Source: Vibrio sp. 99-8-1 (GTDB lineage: Bacteria > Pseudomonadota > Gammaproteobacteria > Enterobacterales > Vibrionaceae). From it: DNA of 64,000 nucleotides. The notes under the pieces were generated by a model. The model ran no database searches, was not told the origin of the DNA, and saw only the letters and a program-made list of their open reading frames with translations. Shown here piece by piece: positions 9,387-18,239 of this stretch. The stretch lies in assembly GCF_013114595.1 (NCBI RefSeq), contig NZ_VTXE01000006.1:62001-126000 (forward strand), read 5' to 3'. The number at the start of each line of letters is the position of its first letter. Position 1 is the stretch's first letter. The translations under genes and the position numbers were made by a program.

Positions 9387-9971
9387 ATGCTTAGAAATAA
9401 CATTAACTGGGTAATTTTAGCCGGTGGAAAAGCGAGCCGTATGGGTGGCGGAGACAAAGGTCTAATCAAGCTCAATGGTACTCCGCTGGTCGAGATCGTT
9501 TATAACGCTTTATTACCACAAGTATCCCAGCTATACATCAATGCAAACCGTAATATCGAACAATACCAATCCTACGCTCTCGTCATTAAAGATAATATGC
9601 AGGACTTTCAAGGGCCGTTAGCAGGCGTACACTCTTGTCTTACTGAAATTGATCAAGAGTGGATTGGTTTTACTCCCTGCGATAGCCCTAATATTCCGTC
9701 TGATTTAGTGGAAAGATTAGCGGCAGCTATCGACAACGAAGTAGAGATAATCGTGGCTCACGATGGTCAATATCCACAGCCTGTATTTAGTTTGTGGAAT
9801 AAGAGATCGCTGCCGGCATTAAGCGCTTTCTTAGAAAATGGCGATCGCAAAATTAAATTACTGCTTAACCAGTGTAAAACGACGTTTGTCGATTTTTCTG
9901 ATATACCAGAGACCTTCATAAACCTAAATACACCAGATGAACTGAAAAAATTTGGAGAAACACATGAGTGA
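9387..9971 (+). CDS. mobA: Molybdenum cofactor guanylyltransferase MobA
   Basis: From the ATG at 9387 this is 194 residues, the usual MobA length. It transfers GMP from GTP to molybdopterin, making the bis-MGD cofactor of DMSO-reductase-type enzymes. The N-terminus shows the nucleotide-binding signature WVILAGGKASRMGGGDKG, and FTPCDSPNIP matches the metal-binding Asp region. The frame is open from 9348, but the extra 13 residues precede the conserved start and have no clear ribosome site. The gene overlaps mobB by 8 bases. Confidence 0.93.
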   Translation: MLRNNINWVILAGGKASRMGGGDKGLIKLNGTPLVEIVYNALLPQVSQLYINANRNIEQYQSYALVIKDNMQDFQGPLAGVHSCLTEIDQEWIGFTPCDSPNIPSDLVERLAAAIDNEVEIIVAHDGQYPQPVFSLWNKRSLPALSAFLENGDRKIKLLLNQCKTTFVDFSDIPETFINLNTPDELKKFGETHE

Positions 9972-10488
9972 ACTCCCTAACCTTCCCTTACTCGGCTTTG
10001 CCGCTTTTAGTGGTACGGGTAAAACAACATTATTAGAAGCTCTACTGCCTGTTATTAAAAAACAGGGAATACGTGTGGCTGTTCTTAAGCATGCTCACCA
10101 CGATTTTGATTTAGATACACCAGGAAAAGACAGTTACAGATTGAGAAAAGCGGGCGCTGATCAAATGTTGGTGGCGTCGGGGCAACGACATGTTCTTTTT
10201 ACCGAAACGCCACAACAAGAAGAAAGCTTTGAGTATCTATTGAACATGTTTGATCATTCAAAACTTGATCTTATTTTGGTAGAAGGCTGTAAGAGTTTAT
10301 CATTTGATAAAATTGAACTGCACCGTGAAGCTGTTGGAAAACCTTGGTTATATCAAGATGACAGCAATATCATCGCCATTGCAGCAGACACTAAAGTGGA
10401 CTCGAAACTTCCACAAATGGACATCAATGACATCAACACTATTGCTCAATTTGTTGTTGAATATGTAGCAAAATTTAATAAAGGTTAA
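9964..10488 (+). CDS. mobB: Molybdopterin-guanine dinucleotide biosynthesis GTPase MobB
   Basis: A 174-residue protein with the P-loop FSGTGKTTLLEALLP near residue 16, then VLKHAHHDFDLDTPGKDSYRLRKAGA, typical of MobB, and LILVEGCKS as the Walker B region. It is an accessory GTP-binding protein that aids MobA. The ATG at 9964 follows GGAG by 5 bases, and is preferred over the in-frame TTG at 9952. It overlaps mobA, and the DUF2960 gene follows by 7 bases, so the three are probably one transcript. Confidence 0.93.
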   Translation: MSELPNLPLLGFAAFSGTGKTTLLEALLPVIKKQGIRVAVLKHAHHDFDLDTPGKDSYRLRKAGADQMLVASGQRHVLFTETPQQEESFEYLLNMFDHSKLDLILVEGCKSLSFDKIELHREAVGKPWLYQDDSNIIAIAADTKVDSKLPQMDINDINTIAQFVVEYVAKFNKG

Positions 10489-10495
10489 TATAACA

Positions 10496-10756
10496 ATGGC
10501 TCGTACCATCTTATACGTATATAAAAAACAAGATAAAACCTTGCAGTTTTCTTATGAAAACTACCGCACGATTCATGAAGCAGTAGCAGATGCTGAAGGG
10601 ATAGACATTTCTGAGTTCTTAAAAATGGAACAGCAAGTTCAGGCCGTATCGGATACGAAAGCGGCAAGGGATTATCGAGATAATTACTTTAAGAAGCTTG
10701 GTTTTGGAAAGATCACGCTTGCCAAAAAAGAGAACCGAGGCGTCGGCGACAAGTAG
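10496..10756 (+). CDS. DUF2960-like small protein
   Basis: An 86-residue, basic, soluble protein that begins MARTILYVYKKQDKTLQFSY and has a central HEAVADAEGIDISEFLKME segment. It resembles the DUF2960 family found in vibrios and relatives, which has no known function. It is 7 bases from mobB and ends just before a strong terminator, so it is the last gene of the mob operon. Whether it has any part in molybdenum cofactor use is not shown by the sequence. Its stop codon falls inside a 10-bp tandem repeat. Confidence 0.8.
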   Translation: MARTILYVYKKQDKTLQFSYENYRTIHEAVADAEGIDISEFLKMEQQVQAVSDTKAARDYRDNYFKKLGFGKITLAKKENRGVGDK

Positions 10757-10770
10757 AAAAAAGTAGAAAA
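10751..10770 (+). repeat. 10-bp tandem duplication across the stop codon of the DUF2960 gene
   Basis: AAGTAGAAAA occurs twice without a gap (10751-10760 and 10761-10770). The first copy supplies the final Lys codon and the TAG stop at 10754-10756; the second copy is outside the gene. Confidence 0.9.
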
Positions 10771-10774
10771 ATAG

Positions 10775-10803
10775 AGAGGGTTGCGCATGCGACCCTCTTT
10801 GCT
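10775..10803. terminator. Terminator after the mob operon
   Basis: A 10-bp stem with one G-T pair (10775-10784 with 10789-10798) closes a GCAT loop and is followed by a short T-rich stretch. It lies between convergent genes and may serve nagK as well. Confidence 0.8.
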
Positions 10804-10818
10804 TTTAAGCTGCGATGA

Positions 10819-11742
10819 CTACTTAATATTTAAGAATGCCGCACCACGAACACCACCTGAATCGCCATGTTTAGCCTTGACAATTTTAGGTACTTTCGCA
10901 ACAGACATTAAGTATTTAGGAATACGTTTTGGCATCTCTTGATAAATGAGATCGTAGTTAGATAAACCTCCACCTAATACAACCACGTGAGGGTCAAAGC
11001 CAGTAAACAAGTTGGCAAAACAGATGGCCAGCAACTCCATAAAGCGATCAACATGCTCTACCGCGTTTTTATCACCTTCCTCATGAGCCTTGATGATATC
11101 AATCGCTTTTTTCTTCTCTTGGTAGTAGTGCTGATAAAGTTGCTCAAAGCCGCGTCCGGATAAGTAGTTATCTAAACAGCCTTTTTTATCACAACCGCAA
11201 TCGAACAGTGGTGCACTTTTTGCTAAATCATTGTCGCCAAGGTGGAACCAAGCATCAATAGGTAAGCGCATATGCCCGACTTCACCCGCAACGTTATTTC
11301 TTCCAGAGAAGATCTTGCCTTCAAAAACAAATCCACCACCGAAGCCGGTACCTAAAATTAACCCTACAACAGACTTCTCTTTTTGTAGTTCTTCATCCCA
11401 AGCTTCTGAAAGTGCAAAACAGTTGGCGTCATTCTCAATTTTTACTGAGCGACCGATGGCTTTTTCTAGGTCAGCACGTAATGGCATTCCTTTGGCTGCA
11501 GGTACATTTACCGTTAATACAGTGCCATCATCGGCGTCTTCCATACCCGGAAGGCCTATGCCGATAGTTCCTTCTGTAGCAAATTCCTTGTCGTATTTTT
11601 TAACCAAACCTGACAGCGTATCAACAAGTTTGTGATAATCATCTACGGGTGTCGGTACTCGCTCAGTAGCGATGCGTTCAAGTTTTTCATTAAACGCACC
11701 AAACTCAATTTTAGTACCGCCAACATCAAATCCGTAATACAT
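10819..11742 (-). CDS. nagK: N-acetyl-D-glucosamine kinase NagK
   Basis: A 307-residue ROK-family sugar kinase that phosphorylates N-acetylglucosamine at C6, a step in recycling amino sugars and using chitin products. It has the ATP motif [12 protein letters not shown], the catalytic-Asp motif [14 protein letters not shown], the GTGFGGG loop, the ROK signature GEVGHMRLP, the zinc site [19 protein letters not shown] and the C-terminal [10 protein letters not shown] few extra residues (around DNDLAKS) just before the zinc site look like a small insertion relative to the Vibrio NagK I remember. No nag or chitin genes are adjacent. Confidence 0.92.
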   Translation of the reverse strand: MYYGFDVGGTKIEFGAFNEKLERIATERVPTPVDDYHKLVDTLSGLVKKYDKEFATEGTIGIGLPGMEDADDGTVLTVNVPAAKGMPLRADLEKAIGRSVKIENDANCFALSEAWDEELQKEKSVVGLILGTGFGGGFVFEGKIFSGRNNVAGEVGHMRLPIDAWFHLGDNDLAKSAPLFDCGCDKKGCLDNYLSGRGFEQLYQHYYQEKKKAIDIIKAHEEGDKNAVEHVDRFMELLAICFANLFTGFDPHVVVLGGGLSNYDLIYQEMPKRIPKYLMSVAKVPKIVKAKHGDSGGVRGAAFLNIK

Positions 11743-11909
11743 TGTTCTCTCCTAAAAAAAGTCCCAAAATGAGGACAAAAATAAAACTCTAGCATTATCC
11801 ATATAGTCAGGCCTACAATCCGTGATGTAGAGCAGGTTTGTTTTTAGTTAGACTTATACACGTTTAGAATTCAATCAGTTTTCGTCCCTGTCCACTCATC
11901 ACGCTGACA

Positions 11910-12650
11910 CTAAAAAAGCTTATCCTGCTCAGATCTATAACTTTGTAATACCGGCCTAGTGTAATCACGTTTCAATCTCGTTTTACTGATTAAATAGCTT
12001 TCTCTAAATACAGTGAACCACTGTTGCAGAACGTCTGCTGCATGATGTTCTCCTGCACTACTTAATGCCAAAGTGGCCACTTCGGCTGTTGATAACTGAT
12101 TGTCCTTTTCAGCTTTTCTCATTAGGTATTGAGAAACGGATTCAGGCTGAAATGACAATACCGGCAATGCGTGTAAATAAGGTGATTTTCGAAAAATTTT
12201 ACGCGCTTCACGCCAACTACTATCTATAAATATAAGTAGCGTCGTTTTATCTTGCTGCTCACTATGCGCTTGCTGACACTGATGAATCACACGCTGTTTA
12301 TCATCAACATACTCTTCAGGAAAAACAACCATGGGTGAGTATTCGGTATTCGCCAGCATCTCTAATAGCTTTCGATCGGGCTCCGTTCTGTTCCACTGAA
12401 ATACCGAGGTGTTTTTTACAACATCTGCAATTAATCGACCTGTGTTACTTGGCTTTAATACTTCAGAATCAGACATTAACAAAATCACTGCGACTTTGCT
12501 GTCTATGTTTGGCTGAAATTCACAAATGCAATATTGCTTATCGACCCTGCAATAAACACAACGATCCACTTTGGATCCTCTTGCATTAAATGGTTTTGTT
12601 GCGTTATTTAAACGCTGCTCAATGAGCTTATTTACCGCATGTATGCGCAT
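11910..12650 (-). CDS. tapT: DTW-domain protein, probable tRNA-uridine aminocarboxypropyltransferase (TapT/YfiP family)
   Basis: A 246-residue protein. N-terminal zinc-like cysteines occur in CVYCRVDKQYCIC. The DTW signature appears as FIDSSWREARKI, with Ser in place of the usual Thr before Trp. The family uses S-adenosylmethionine to add a 3-amino-3-carboxypropyl group to uridine 47 of tRNAs (acp3U). It is transcribed divergently from the fatty acid hydroxylase gene. The symbol assumes orthology with E. coli TapT, which I could not test. Confidence 0.8.
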   Translation of the reverse strand: MRIHAVNKLIEQRLNNATKPFNARGSKVDRCVYCRVDKQYCICEFQPNIDSKVAVILLMSDSEVLKPSNTGRLIADVVKNTSVFQWNRTEPDRKLLEMLANTEYSPMVVFPEEYVDDKQRVIHQCQQAHSEQQDKTTLLIFIDSSWREARKIFRKSPYLHALPVLSFQPESVSQYLMRKAEKDNQLSTAEVATLALSSAGEHHAADVLQQWFTVFRESYLISKTRLKRDYTRPVLQSYRSEQDKLF

Positions 12651-12738
12651 AAGATTATAATATGCTGGCTAATTACTGGAAATATAGACTGATTGTACTT
12701 ACAGTAGAGTGAATATCAAAGAGTAACGGAACAGTTGT

Positions 12739-13521
12739 ATGCAAGATCCTTCCATTATCCGTCTGTTTTTTTTCATTGTAGGTTTTAGTCTGTTTGCCGT
12801 ATGGGAGACCAAATTCCCACGCAAACAGTTAACCCAAAATCGCGCTGTTCGTTGGCTTAACAATTTAGGTTTGATTGGTGTTAATAGTATCTGCACGGCA
12901 CTATTAATGCCCATTGTTGCTTATCAGGCTGCGTTATTGGTAGAACAGCATGGTATCGGTTTGTTTAACATGATTTCGCTGCCTTACCCATTGGTGGTGT
13001 TCGCATCTGTGGTTCTACTTGATCTCGCCATTTATACTCAACATGTTGTTTTTCACTACTTTCCGATTTTGTGGAAGTTGCATCGCGTTCATCATGCGGA
13101 TCAGGATATTGACGTCACCACCGCAGCCCGTTTTCACCCCATAGAAATTATTCTGTCACTCTGGATAAAAATAGCCTGTATTACCTTGTTAGGAGCACCG
13201 GCGATTGCCGTATTAATATTTGAGGTGTTGTTAAACGTAAGTGCAATGTTCAACCACAGTAATGGACGTATGCCACTGGCGCTTGATAAACAGTTACGAA
13301 AACTATTTGTCACTCCGGACATGCACCGTGTGCACCACTCAATTAAAATAAAAGAGACCAATTCTAACTTCGGTTTTTTTCTCTCTATTTGGGACAGAAT
13401 GTTCTCAACTTATATCCCTCAGCCAGAACTGGGGCATGATAAGTGTGTGATTGGTATTGATGCATTTAGAGAGCCTAAGGAGCAGCATTTAAGTAAAATG
13501 CTAACTCAGCCATTTAGGTAA
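12739..13521 (+). CDS. Fatty acid hydroxylase / sterol desaturase family membrane enzyme
   Basis: A 260-residue protein with about four membrane segments and the His clusters that hold the di-iron centre: HVVFH, LHRVHHADQDID, a central FNHSNG, and HRVHHSIK. These match the sterol desaturase / fatty acid hydroxylase superfamily, which uses oxygen to hydroxylate or desaturate lipids. The substrate cannot be read from the sequence; membrane acyl chains or hopanoid-like lipids are possibilities. It stands alone, divergent from the DTW gene. Confidence 0.85.
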   Translation: MQDPSIIRLFFFIVGFSLFAVWETKFPRKQLTQNRAVRWLNNLGLIGVNSICTALLMPIVAYQAALLVEQHGIGLFNMISLPYPLVVFASVVLLDLAIYTQHVVFHYFPILWKLHRVHHADQDIDVTTAARFHPIEIILSLWIKIACITLLGAPAIAVLIFEVLLNVSAMFNHSNGRMPLALDKQLRKLFVTPDMHRVHHSIKIKETNSNFGFFLSIWDRMFSTYIPQPELGHDKCVIGIDAFREPKEQHLSKMLTQPFR

Positions 13522-13667
13522 TAAAAAAACGTGCAAGCCAAAGAAATAGAAGGAAATTTGGTTTTTATCCTGAGTTGGTTGCTATTTATGACTGTAAATA
13601 ACAAATTACTACTAATATACGCTAAAAGTGGTAACCTTAAGCAAAATTTGATCACAAGGCTAAACTT

Positions 13668-14021
13668 ATGACTACTCTTACATCCGATGTTGAAGCGAAC
13701 CTAGAGATTTTTATCTCTAACACCAAAGAAACCCAGCTAGTTTGGGGGTTGAAAAATAAAGAAGAAGATTGGTTGGCGTGTGACTCATCAGAGTTCGAAA
13801 ACAGCGAAGTAATGCCATTTTGGTCAAGTAAAGCCGATGCTGAAATTCACAACGTAGAAGAGTGGCAAGAGTTTGATGTGTGTGAAATTCCTCTTGACGT
13901 ATTTGTGGAAGACTGGTTGATCACGCTTTCTGAAGATGGTGTTTTGGTTGGTATCAACTGGAATGAGCAGCTAGAAGGTAAAGAGTTAGAGCCTAGCGAC
14001 CTAGCCAAACTTTATTTATAA
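13668..14021 (+). CDS. DUF2750 family protein
   Basis: A 117-residue acidic cytoplasmic protein. The segment WGLKNKEEDWLACDSSE, then MPFWSSKADAEIH, then a tail with FVEDWLITLSEDGVLVGINWN is the pattern of DUF2750 proteins common in gamma-proteobacteria. The function is unknown. It is monocistronic, ending at a strong terminator shared with convergent queC. Confidence 0.82.
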   Translation: MTTLTSDVEANLEIFISNTKETQLVWGLKNKEEDWLACDSSEFENSEVMPFWSSKADAEIHNVEEWQEFDVCEIPLDVFVEDWLITLSEDGVLVGINWNEQLEGKELEPSDLAKLYL

Positions 14022-14030
14022 TCCGTATCT

Positions 14031-14060
14031 AAAAATGCAGCGTATAACGCTGCATTTTTT
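14031..14060. terminator. Bidirectional terminator between the DUF2750 gene and queC
   Basis: A 13-bp perfect stem (AAAAATGCAGCGT, 14031-14043, with its complement at 14047-14059) and a 3-base loop. The flanking A and T runs allow use on both strands. Confidence 0.93.
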
Positions 14061-14084
14061 ATTCTCGCTATCAATGAAAACGAG

Positions 14085-14738
14085 TTACTTCTCTGAAGCT
14101 AAATACTCTTCTAGTCCTTTCTGCCTCAATATACACGCAGGACAATCACCACAGCCATCGCCTATTAGGCCGTTATAACATGTTAAGGTCTGCTCCCTTA
14201 CCAACTGTAATGCATTATATTGATCAGCTAATGCCCAGGTTTGTGCTTTGTTCAACCACATCAACGGTGTCTCAATAACTAACTTTTTATCCATTCCTAA
14301 TACTAAAGAGTGGTTAATAGACTGTATAAACTCATTACGGCAATCAGGGTAGCCTGAAAAGTCAGTTTCACACACACCGGTAATTATCGTATCTGCCCCT
14401 ACCTGATAGGCATAAATTCCCGCTAAGGTTAAAAACAGAATATTACGACCCGGAACAAATGAGTTAGGAACCCCCTGCTCGTTCAACTCATGTGAAACCG
14501 CAATGTCATCGCGAGTTAAGGAACTAATAGCCAGTTCATTGAGTAACCCTACATCCATTATTTTATGAGCACTAATACCCAGCTGTTTTGCTAACTTGGT
14601 CGCGACCTCAATCTCTTGTTTGTGTCTCTGGCCATAGTCAAATGTTATTGCGTGGACCTCATCAAACTCACTAATTGCTTTAACCAGACACGTGGTTGAA
14701 TCTTGTCCACCACTAAATACCACAACCGCTTTTTTCAT
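14085..14738 (-). CDS. queC: 7-cyano-7-deazaguanine synthase QueC
   Basis: A 217-residue PP-loop ATPase that converts 7-carboxy-7-deazaguanine to preQ0 in queuosine synthesis. It carries the PP-loop [10 protein letters not shown] at the N-terminus, [10 protein letters not shown], and VPGRNILFL. The C-terminal zinc motif has cysteines at [17 protein letters not shown]. Length and motifs are normal. Some QueC genes sit next to queE, but not here. Confidence 0.95.
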   Translation of the reverse strand: MKKAVVVFSGGQDSTTCLVKAISEFDEVHAITFDYGQRHKQEIEVATKLAKQLGISAHKIMDVGLLNELAISSLTRDDIAVSHELNEQGVPNSFVPGRNILFLTLAGIYAYQVGADTIITGVCETDFSGYPDCRNEFIQSINHSLVLGMDKKLVIETPLMWLNKAQTWALADQYNALQLVREQTLTCYNGLIGDGCGDCPACILRQKGLEEYLASEK

Positions 14739-14924
14739 TTTTTACCTGCTTAATACTTTGCTTAATACCGTCTCAATGAACGAAAAATTAAGACGGTTTA
14801 ATATTGTTTGCGACAGTAATCCACTATTAATTGATGGTCAACAACAAGTTTTGCTGGTTATCCCTTAAGAAAATGAATATTCTCAGTTTTCAGGTATTTG
14901 CTCAACGTCAGCAGGAAAATAACA

Positions 14925-15731
14925 ATGTACAAATTGATCGCTCTTGATATGGATGGAACCTTACTGAACAGCGATAAAGTGCTATCAGAAAGAAATAGAC
15001 AAGCGATAGCAGAAGCACAAGCTCAAGGCGTGACGGTTGTTCTTGCATCGGGACGGCCGCTACAAGGGATGAAGTCCATCGCAGATTCACTAAACATGAC
15101 ATCTGACAACGACTATATCGTCTGTTACAACGGTTCATTAGTTTATCGGGCGTCAGATAATGAAGTTGTTCGTCAAAATATAATGACGGGCAAAGAGGCT
15201 AAACGAATTTCTCAACTGGCCAATCAACTCAATGTCCATCACCACGCTTTTAGCGTAACAAAAGGGCTTATTACACCAAAGCTCAACCCTTTTACGGGTC
15301 ATGAAGCCACGGTTAACGGTTTAACAATTAATCAGTTTGATTTTTCTCAATTAGACGATAATGAAGCCATTATCAAAACCATGTTCGCCGATTCAAAAGA
15401 GACATTAGATCAGGTCGTTAATCAAATTCCCGCGGCTTTTTCTGAAGAGTTTACCCTAGTACGAAGTGCCACCATTTTTTATGAGTTTCTGCATAAAAAA
15501 AGCAACAAAGGTCTTGCGGTGGAAAGCATTGCTAAACAACTCAATATCCCATCAGAACAAGTTATCTGCATGGGTGATGCTGAGAATGATCACCATATGA
15601 TCAAATATGCGGGTTTGGGGGTCGCAATGGGGAATGCCACTGAAGAGACAAAAGCCATTGCTGATTTCATCACTGACAGCAATAACGACTCGGGTGTTGC
15701 CAAAGTCATTGAAGAGTTTGTCTTAAAATAA
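14925..15731 (+). CDS. Cof-type HAD sugar-phosphate phosphatase (YidA-like)
   Basis: A 268-residue HAD-superfamily hydrolase of the Cof/YidA group. Motif I is LDMDGTLLNSD, motif II lies in VVLASGRP, the Lys is in NKGLAVESIA, and motif IV is CMGDAENDHHMI. The C2 cap domain lies between about residues 85 and 185. Such enzymes dephosphorylate sugar phosphates with broad range. The ATG at 14925 is preceded by AGGA; the frame is open from a TTG at 14898, but the family start fits 14925. Confidence 0.88.
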   Translation: MYKLIALDMDGTLLNSDKVLSERNRQAIAEAQAQGVTVVLASGRPLQGMKSIADSLNMTSDNDYIVCYNGSLVYRASDNEVVRQNIMTGKEAKRISQLANQLNVHHHAFSVTKGLITPKLNPFTGHEATVNGLTINQFDFSQLDDNEAIIKTMFADSKETLDQVVNQIPAAFSEEFTLVRSATIFYEFLHKKSNKGLAVESIAKQLNIPSEQVICMGDAENDHHMIKYAGLGVAMGNATEETKAIADFITDSNNDSGVAKVIEEFVLK

Positions 15732-15760
15732 TTAGGCCCTGTGCCAAGAGCCCTTGGTTG

Positions 15761-17209
15761 TTATGAACGAGTTGGTTTTCTTGTTTTATAAAATAGTACC
15801 GCCAAAATCACCATTATTGACGGTACGAAAGCGAGATTAACTAACAAACTGTATTTCCCGCTGTAGGAAACCTGCTCTTCTAACCAATCAAAAGCTGCTG
15901 AGTGAAGCAACACAACGACAATTAATACCGTCAATATGTTCATTGACACCGACACTTCAAACTCTTTTTTTACTCGTGATACAAATAGTGCCACCGACAA
16001 GCATAATACACTGATACTATTTACATAACTTGAGTAAGACAAATAACTCAGCAGTCCTGCAATCACCGCAATAACTAACCAAAAAGTGGCGTTAAAAAGC
16101 CAATCGCCATATCTCTGTGCCACGTTTCTATCTAAGCGAATAAAGTTCCACGCCAATACGCCTCCTAGCGTTACTCCTGCCAATAGAGCCATAACATATT
16201 GACTGCCTAAATAAACTCCCGAAAGACTATAACTTACGATAACCGCTATCATCATTAGCGTGACATTGTTTGCACTCTCAAACATCAGTTTATACTGCCG
16301 AGTGACGATAATTCCCGTAGCCGTCATCACCACAGACACAATATTTGGCATCGAAAATCCATACATAGCACCCAGCTTAATTGACGGCAAATACTCATAA
16401 GGGCGAGGCAAAGCGATACCAAGTTGTAATATAAACGCGATAATGCCTGAACTGGCTATTAACAAGACAACTTTCAAAGCGAAACGAACGCCAAACAGTA
16501 ACGTTATCAACACCATAGATAGCGTAAGTGTCAAACGATTAAAAGAGGACTCAATAAACTGGGCACTTTGATTAATCGCGCCTTGCCAAACCGTCGGTAG
16601 TGTCTTTACAGCTCTCTGCATAGACGCAATAAACTCAACCTCGATTTGCTGCCAATAAGAAGCAAAGTTCAGCATATCGTCAACATAATCGACAGGTTGA
16701 TCTTTCGCCGAGACAAACGCTTTTTTAATGGTTGGCCATTGTGATGGATAGCGGTAATCACGACTCATGACATTGCTCGGTGACACCAGTATTACCTGCT
16801 TTGTCTCGATTCCATAATGTGGCGCTATCCATGAAGGAACTGTGCGACGAGATAAAGAGTCTAGGTATGTTGATACAAGCAGGCTTGAATCAAGCTGACA
16901 ATCAAATATATAGGCAGAGTCTGTCTGTTCTAATCGGTTGCCTACGGTAACGATAATACCGGTTTCTTCCCACGTTTCTCTTTGTGCCGCTATTGATGCT
17001 GATTCACCGCGATTAATCGTTCCCCCCGGAAGAGAGAGCTTTCCGGTAATGACCTCTTCTACCAACAGTAATTGCTCATCCACTTTAAGTAGACAAAGAG
17101 CACCTCGTATATGACTAGCGTCATTAGCAAACAGTGAAAACGAGGCTAAGACTGAATACAGCAAAATTGCAGTATGAATAGCTAGAATTAAAGATCTTTG
17201 CATAGCCAA
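15761..17209 (-). CDS. NUDIX hydrolase fused to a degenerate PAP2-like membrane domain
   Basis: A 482-residue fusion. Residues 1-28 form a signal or anchor helix. Residues 35-175 hold a NUDIX domain with a complete Nudix box: GGTINRGES, seven residues, then RETWEETGI. Residues 225-475 are about eight membrane helices resembling PAP2/lipid phosphatase. NUDIX-PAP2 fusions are known in vibrios and relatives. Here the PAP2 active site looks lost: motif 1 keeps RP (ALPRPYEYLP) but has Gln for Lys; motif 2 reads FSMPNIVS instead of PSGH; motif 3 reads SGVYLGSQYVMALLAG, so the Arg, His and Asp positions are Gly, Gln and Ala. The gene overlaps the upstream GNAT gene by 22 bases. Confidence 0.85.
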   Translation of the reverse strand: MAMQRSLILAIHTAILLYSVLASFSLFANDASHIRGALCLLKVDEQLLLVEEVITGKLSLPGGTINRGESASIAAQRETWEETGIIVTVGNRLEQTDSAYIFDCQLDSSLLVSTYLDSLSRRTVPSWIAPHYGIETKQVILVSPSNVMSRDYRYPSQWPTIKKAFVSAKDQPVDYVDDMLNFASYWQQIEVEFIASMQRAVKTLPTVWQGAINQSAQFIESSFNRLTLTLSMVLITLLFGVRFALKVVLLIASSGIIAFILQLGIALPRPYEYLPSIKLGAMYGFSMPNIVSVVMTATGIIVTRQYKLMFESANNVTLMMIAVIVSYSLSGVYLGSQYVMALLAGVTLGGVLAWNFIRLDRNVAQRYGDWLFNATFWLVIAVIAGLLSYLSYSSYVNSISVLCLSVALFVSRVKKEFEVSVSMNILTVLIVVVLLHSAAFDWLEEQVSYSGKYSLLVNLAFVPSIMVILAVLFYKTRKPTRS

Positions 17210-17661
17210 TGAATATGATGGCTAAAGCCATTTTTCTTATAAAAAGTTATTGCAGCTTGATTGAAATGCCACACTTCGACAAACACCCTTTTCACACCAA
17301 AATCATCAAACATATTTTGAAGTTTATCCATTAGTAAGGTCGCCACAGACATGTGACGATACTTAGCTAAAACGTATAGTTCATCAACACTTCCCATAGT
17401 AATAGGCTTGCTAATCGGTGAGATTAACTCGCAAAATTGCCCGGTAATGAAACCCACAATATTATCGCCATCGATTGCCACATAAACCAGACATTCGGGA
17501 TTATCAAGATAACGAGCGATGCTTTTTTCTTGTTCGATCTCTTCTGCAGTTTTTATATGCTCTGGCTGCTCATCATGATGAAACTGATGAAGCTGATACA
17601 TTAGTGTGTTTAACACCTCTAGGTCAGATAAATTGGCAGCTCTAATTTGAATGCTCGACAA
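17188..17661 (-). CDS. GNAT family N-acetyltransferase
   Basis: A 157-residue GNAT protein. The acetyl-CoA binding region is MGSVDELYVLAKYRHMSVATLLMDKL, a slightly divergent Q/RxxGxG/A motif, and the C-terminal strand-helix reads NQAAITFYKKNGFSHH. The substrate is unknown. It precedes and overlaps the NUDIX-PAP2 gene, so the two are co-translated. It lies just beyond the RHS locus and marks the edge of the conserved backbone there. Confidence 0.85.
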   Translation of the reverse strand: MSSIQIRAANLSDLEVLNTLMYQLHQFHHDEQPEHIKTAEEIEQEKSIARYLDNPECLVYVAIDGDNIVGFITGQFCELISPISKPITMGSVDELYVLAKYRHMSVATLLMDKLQNMFDDFGVKRVFVEVWHFNQAAITFYKKNGFSHHIHWLCKDL

Positions 17662-17730
17662 AACTTATGTCCATGTTGACTGATGCTTACAGTATAGGTT
17701 GCTTGATGATATCTGTTAATGAAAAGTAAT

Positions 17731-17764
17731 AAAACCAAGTTATGACTAACTTGGTTTTATTTTT
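17731..17764. terminator. Terminator at the downstream edge of the RHS locus
   Basis: A 12-bp perfect stem (AAAACCAAGTTA, 17731-17742, with TAACTTGGTTTT, 17747-17758) and a TGAC loop; T-rich sequence follows on both strands. On the minus strand it closes the RHS-immunity-remnant transcript. Confidence 0.88.
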
Positions 17765-17802
17765 GAGCTTTCAATGTTTATCGCTCCGAGATTACAGAAA
17801 TA

Positions 17803-17946
17803 TCAAATAACTTTAGCCACTGACATCACTACTGCTACAACTTCTACAGCAAGTTCGGCATCCGGCTCGGTATTAAATCCATCGATAAATCGAAGATCGT
17901 TTCCATAAGTTTGCTTTAACTCCGCCTGTTTCTTAAGAACATTTAC
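17803..17946 (-). pseudogene. Orphan fragment of an RHS pre-toxin segment
   Basis: This stretch reads, in one open frame of 47 codons ending in TGA at 17803-17805, a near copy of the RHS residues about 1879-1923: KKQAELKQTYGND-RFIDG and so on to AVEVVAVVMSVAKVI. It has no start codon of its own. It begins directly after the immunity-gene stop and is in the same frame as that gene. It is therefore the displaced end, or the leftover stump, of another RHS C-terminus, not an independent gene. Confidence 0.85.
17811..17943 (-). repeat. Direct repeat, copy B, downstream of the immunity gene
   Basis: 133 bp aligning without gaps to 18596-18728 (offset 785). I count 11 mismatches, about 92% identity, mostly at the two edges; the central 80 bases differ at only three positions. 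Together with copy A it brackets the toxin tail and the immunity gene. Confidence 0.9.
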
Positions 17947-18234
17947 CTAACTAGGATTTGTCTCACCAATGTATTGATATAATGATGCTATCCAAATCAA
18001 AGCGTAACCAATGGGCTCTCGCTCACCAGATGCAATTTTCTGTATCTCATCCCAACTATCAGATAGTTGCCCTAAATCAATGTCATTAGGCATTTGATAA
18101 GGATCATACCTCTGCTTCTTTTCAATATTCCAATAGAAGTCACTATCAATATCTAAAGAATTTATTCCTTGGTGTTTTAAATGTTCAAACACTTGCAACA
18201 TCGCATTTTGTAGCGTTTCTATATCAACAACCAT
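17947..18234 (-). CDS. Probable immunity protein for the RHS toxin tail
   Basis: A 95-residue acidic soluble protein starting MVVDIETLQNAMLQVFEHL, with a YDPYQMPNDIDLGQLSDSWDEI centre and a C-terminal PIGYALIWIASLYQYIG helix. It begins 5 bases after the RHS stop codon, on the same strand, and lies inside the direct-repeat cassette. Size, acidity and position are those of an immunity gene to a polymorphic toxin. I do not recognise a named immunity family with certainty. That it neutralises this toxin is inference from context. Confidence 0.75.
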   Translation of the reverse strand: MVVDIETLQNAMLQVFEHLKHQGINSLDIDSDFYWNIEKKQRYDPYQMPNDIDLGQLSDSWDEIQKIASGEREPIGYALIWIASLYQYIGETNPS

Positions 18235-18239
18235 AAGCC

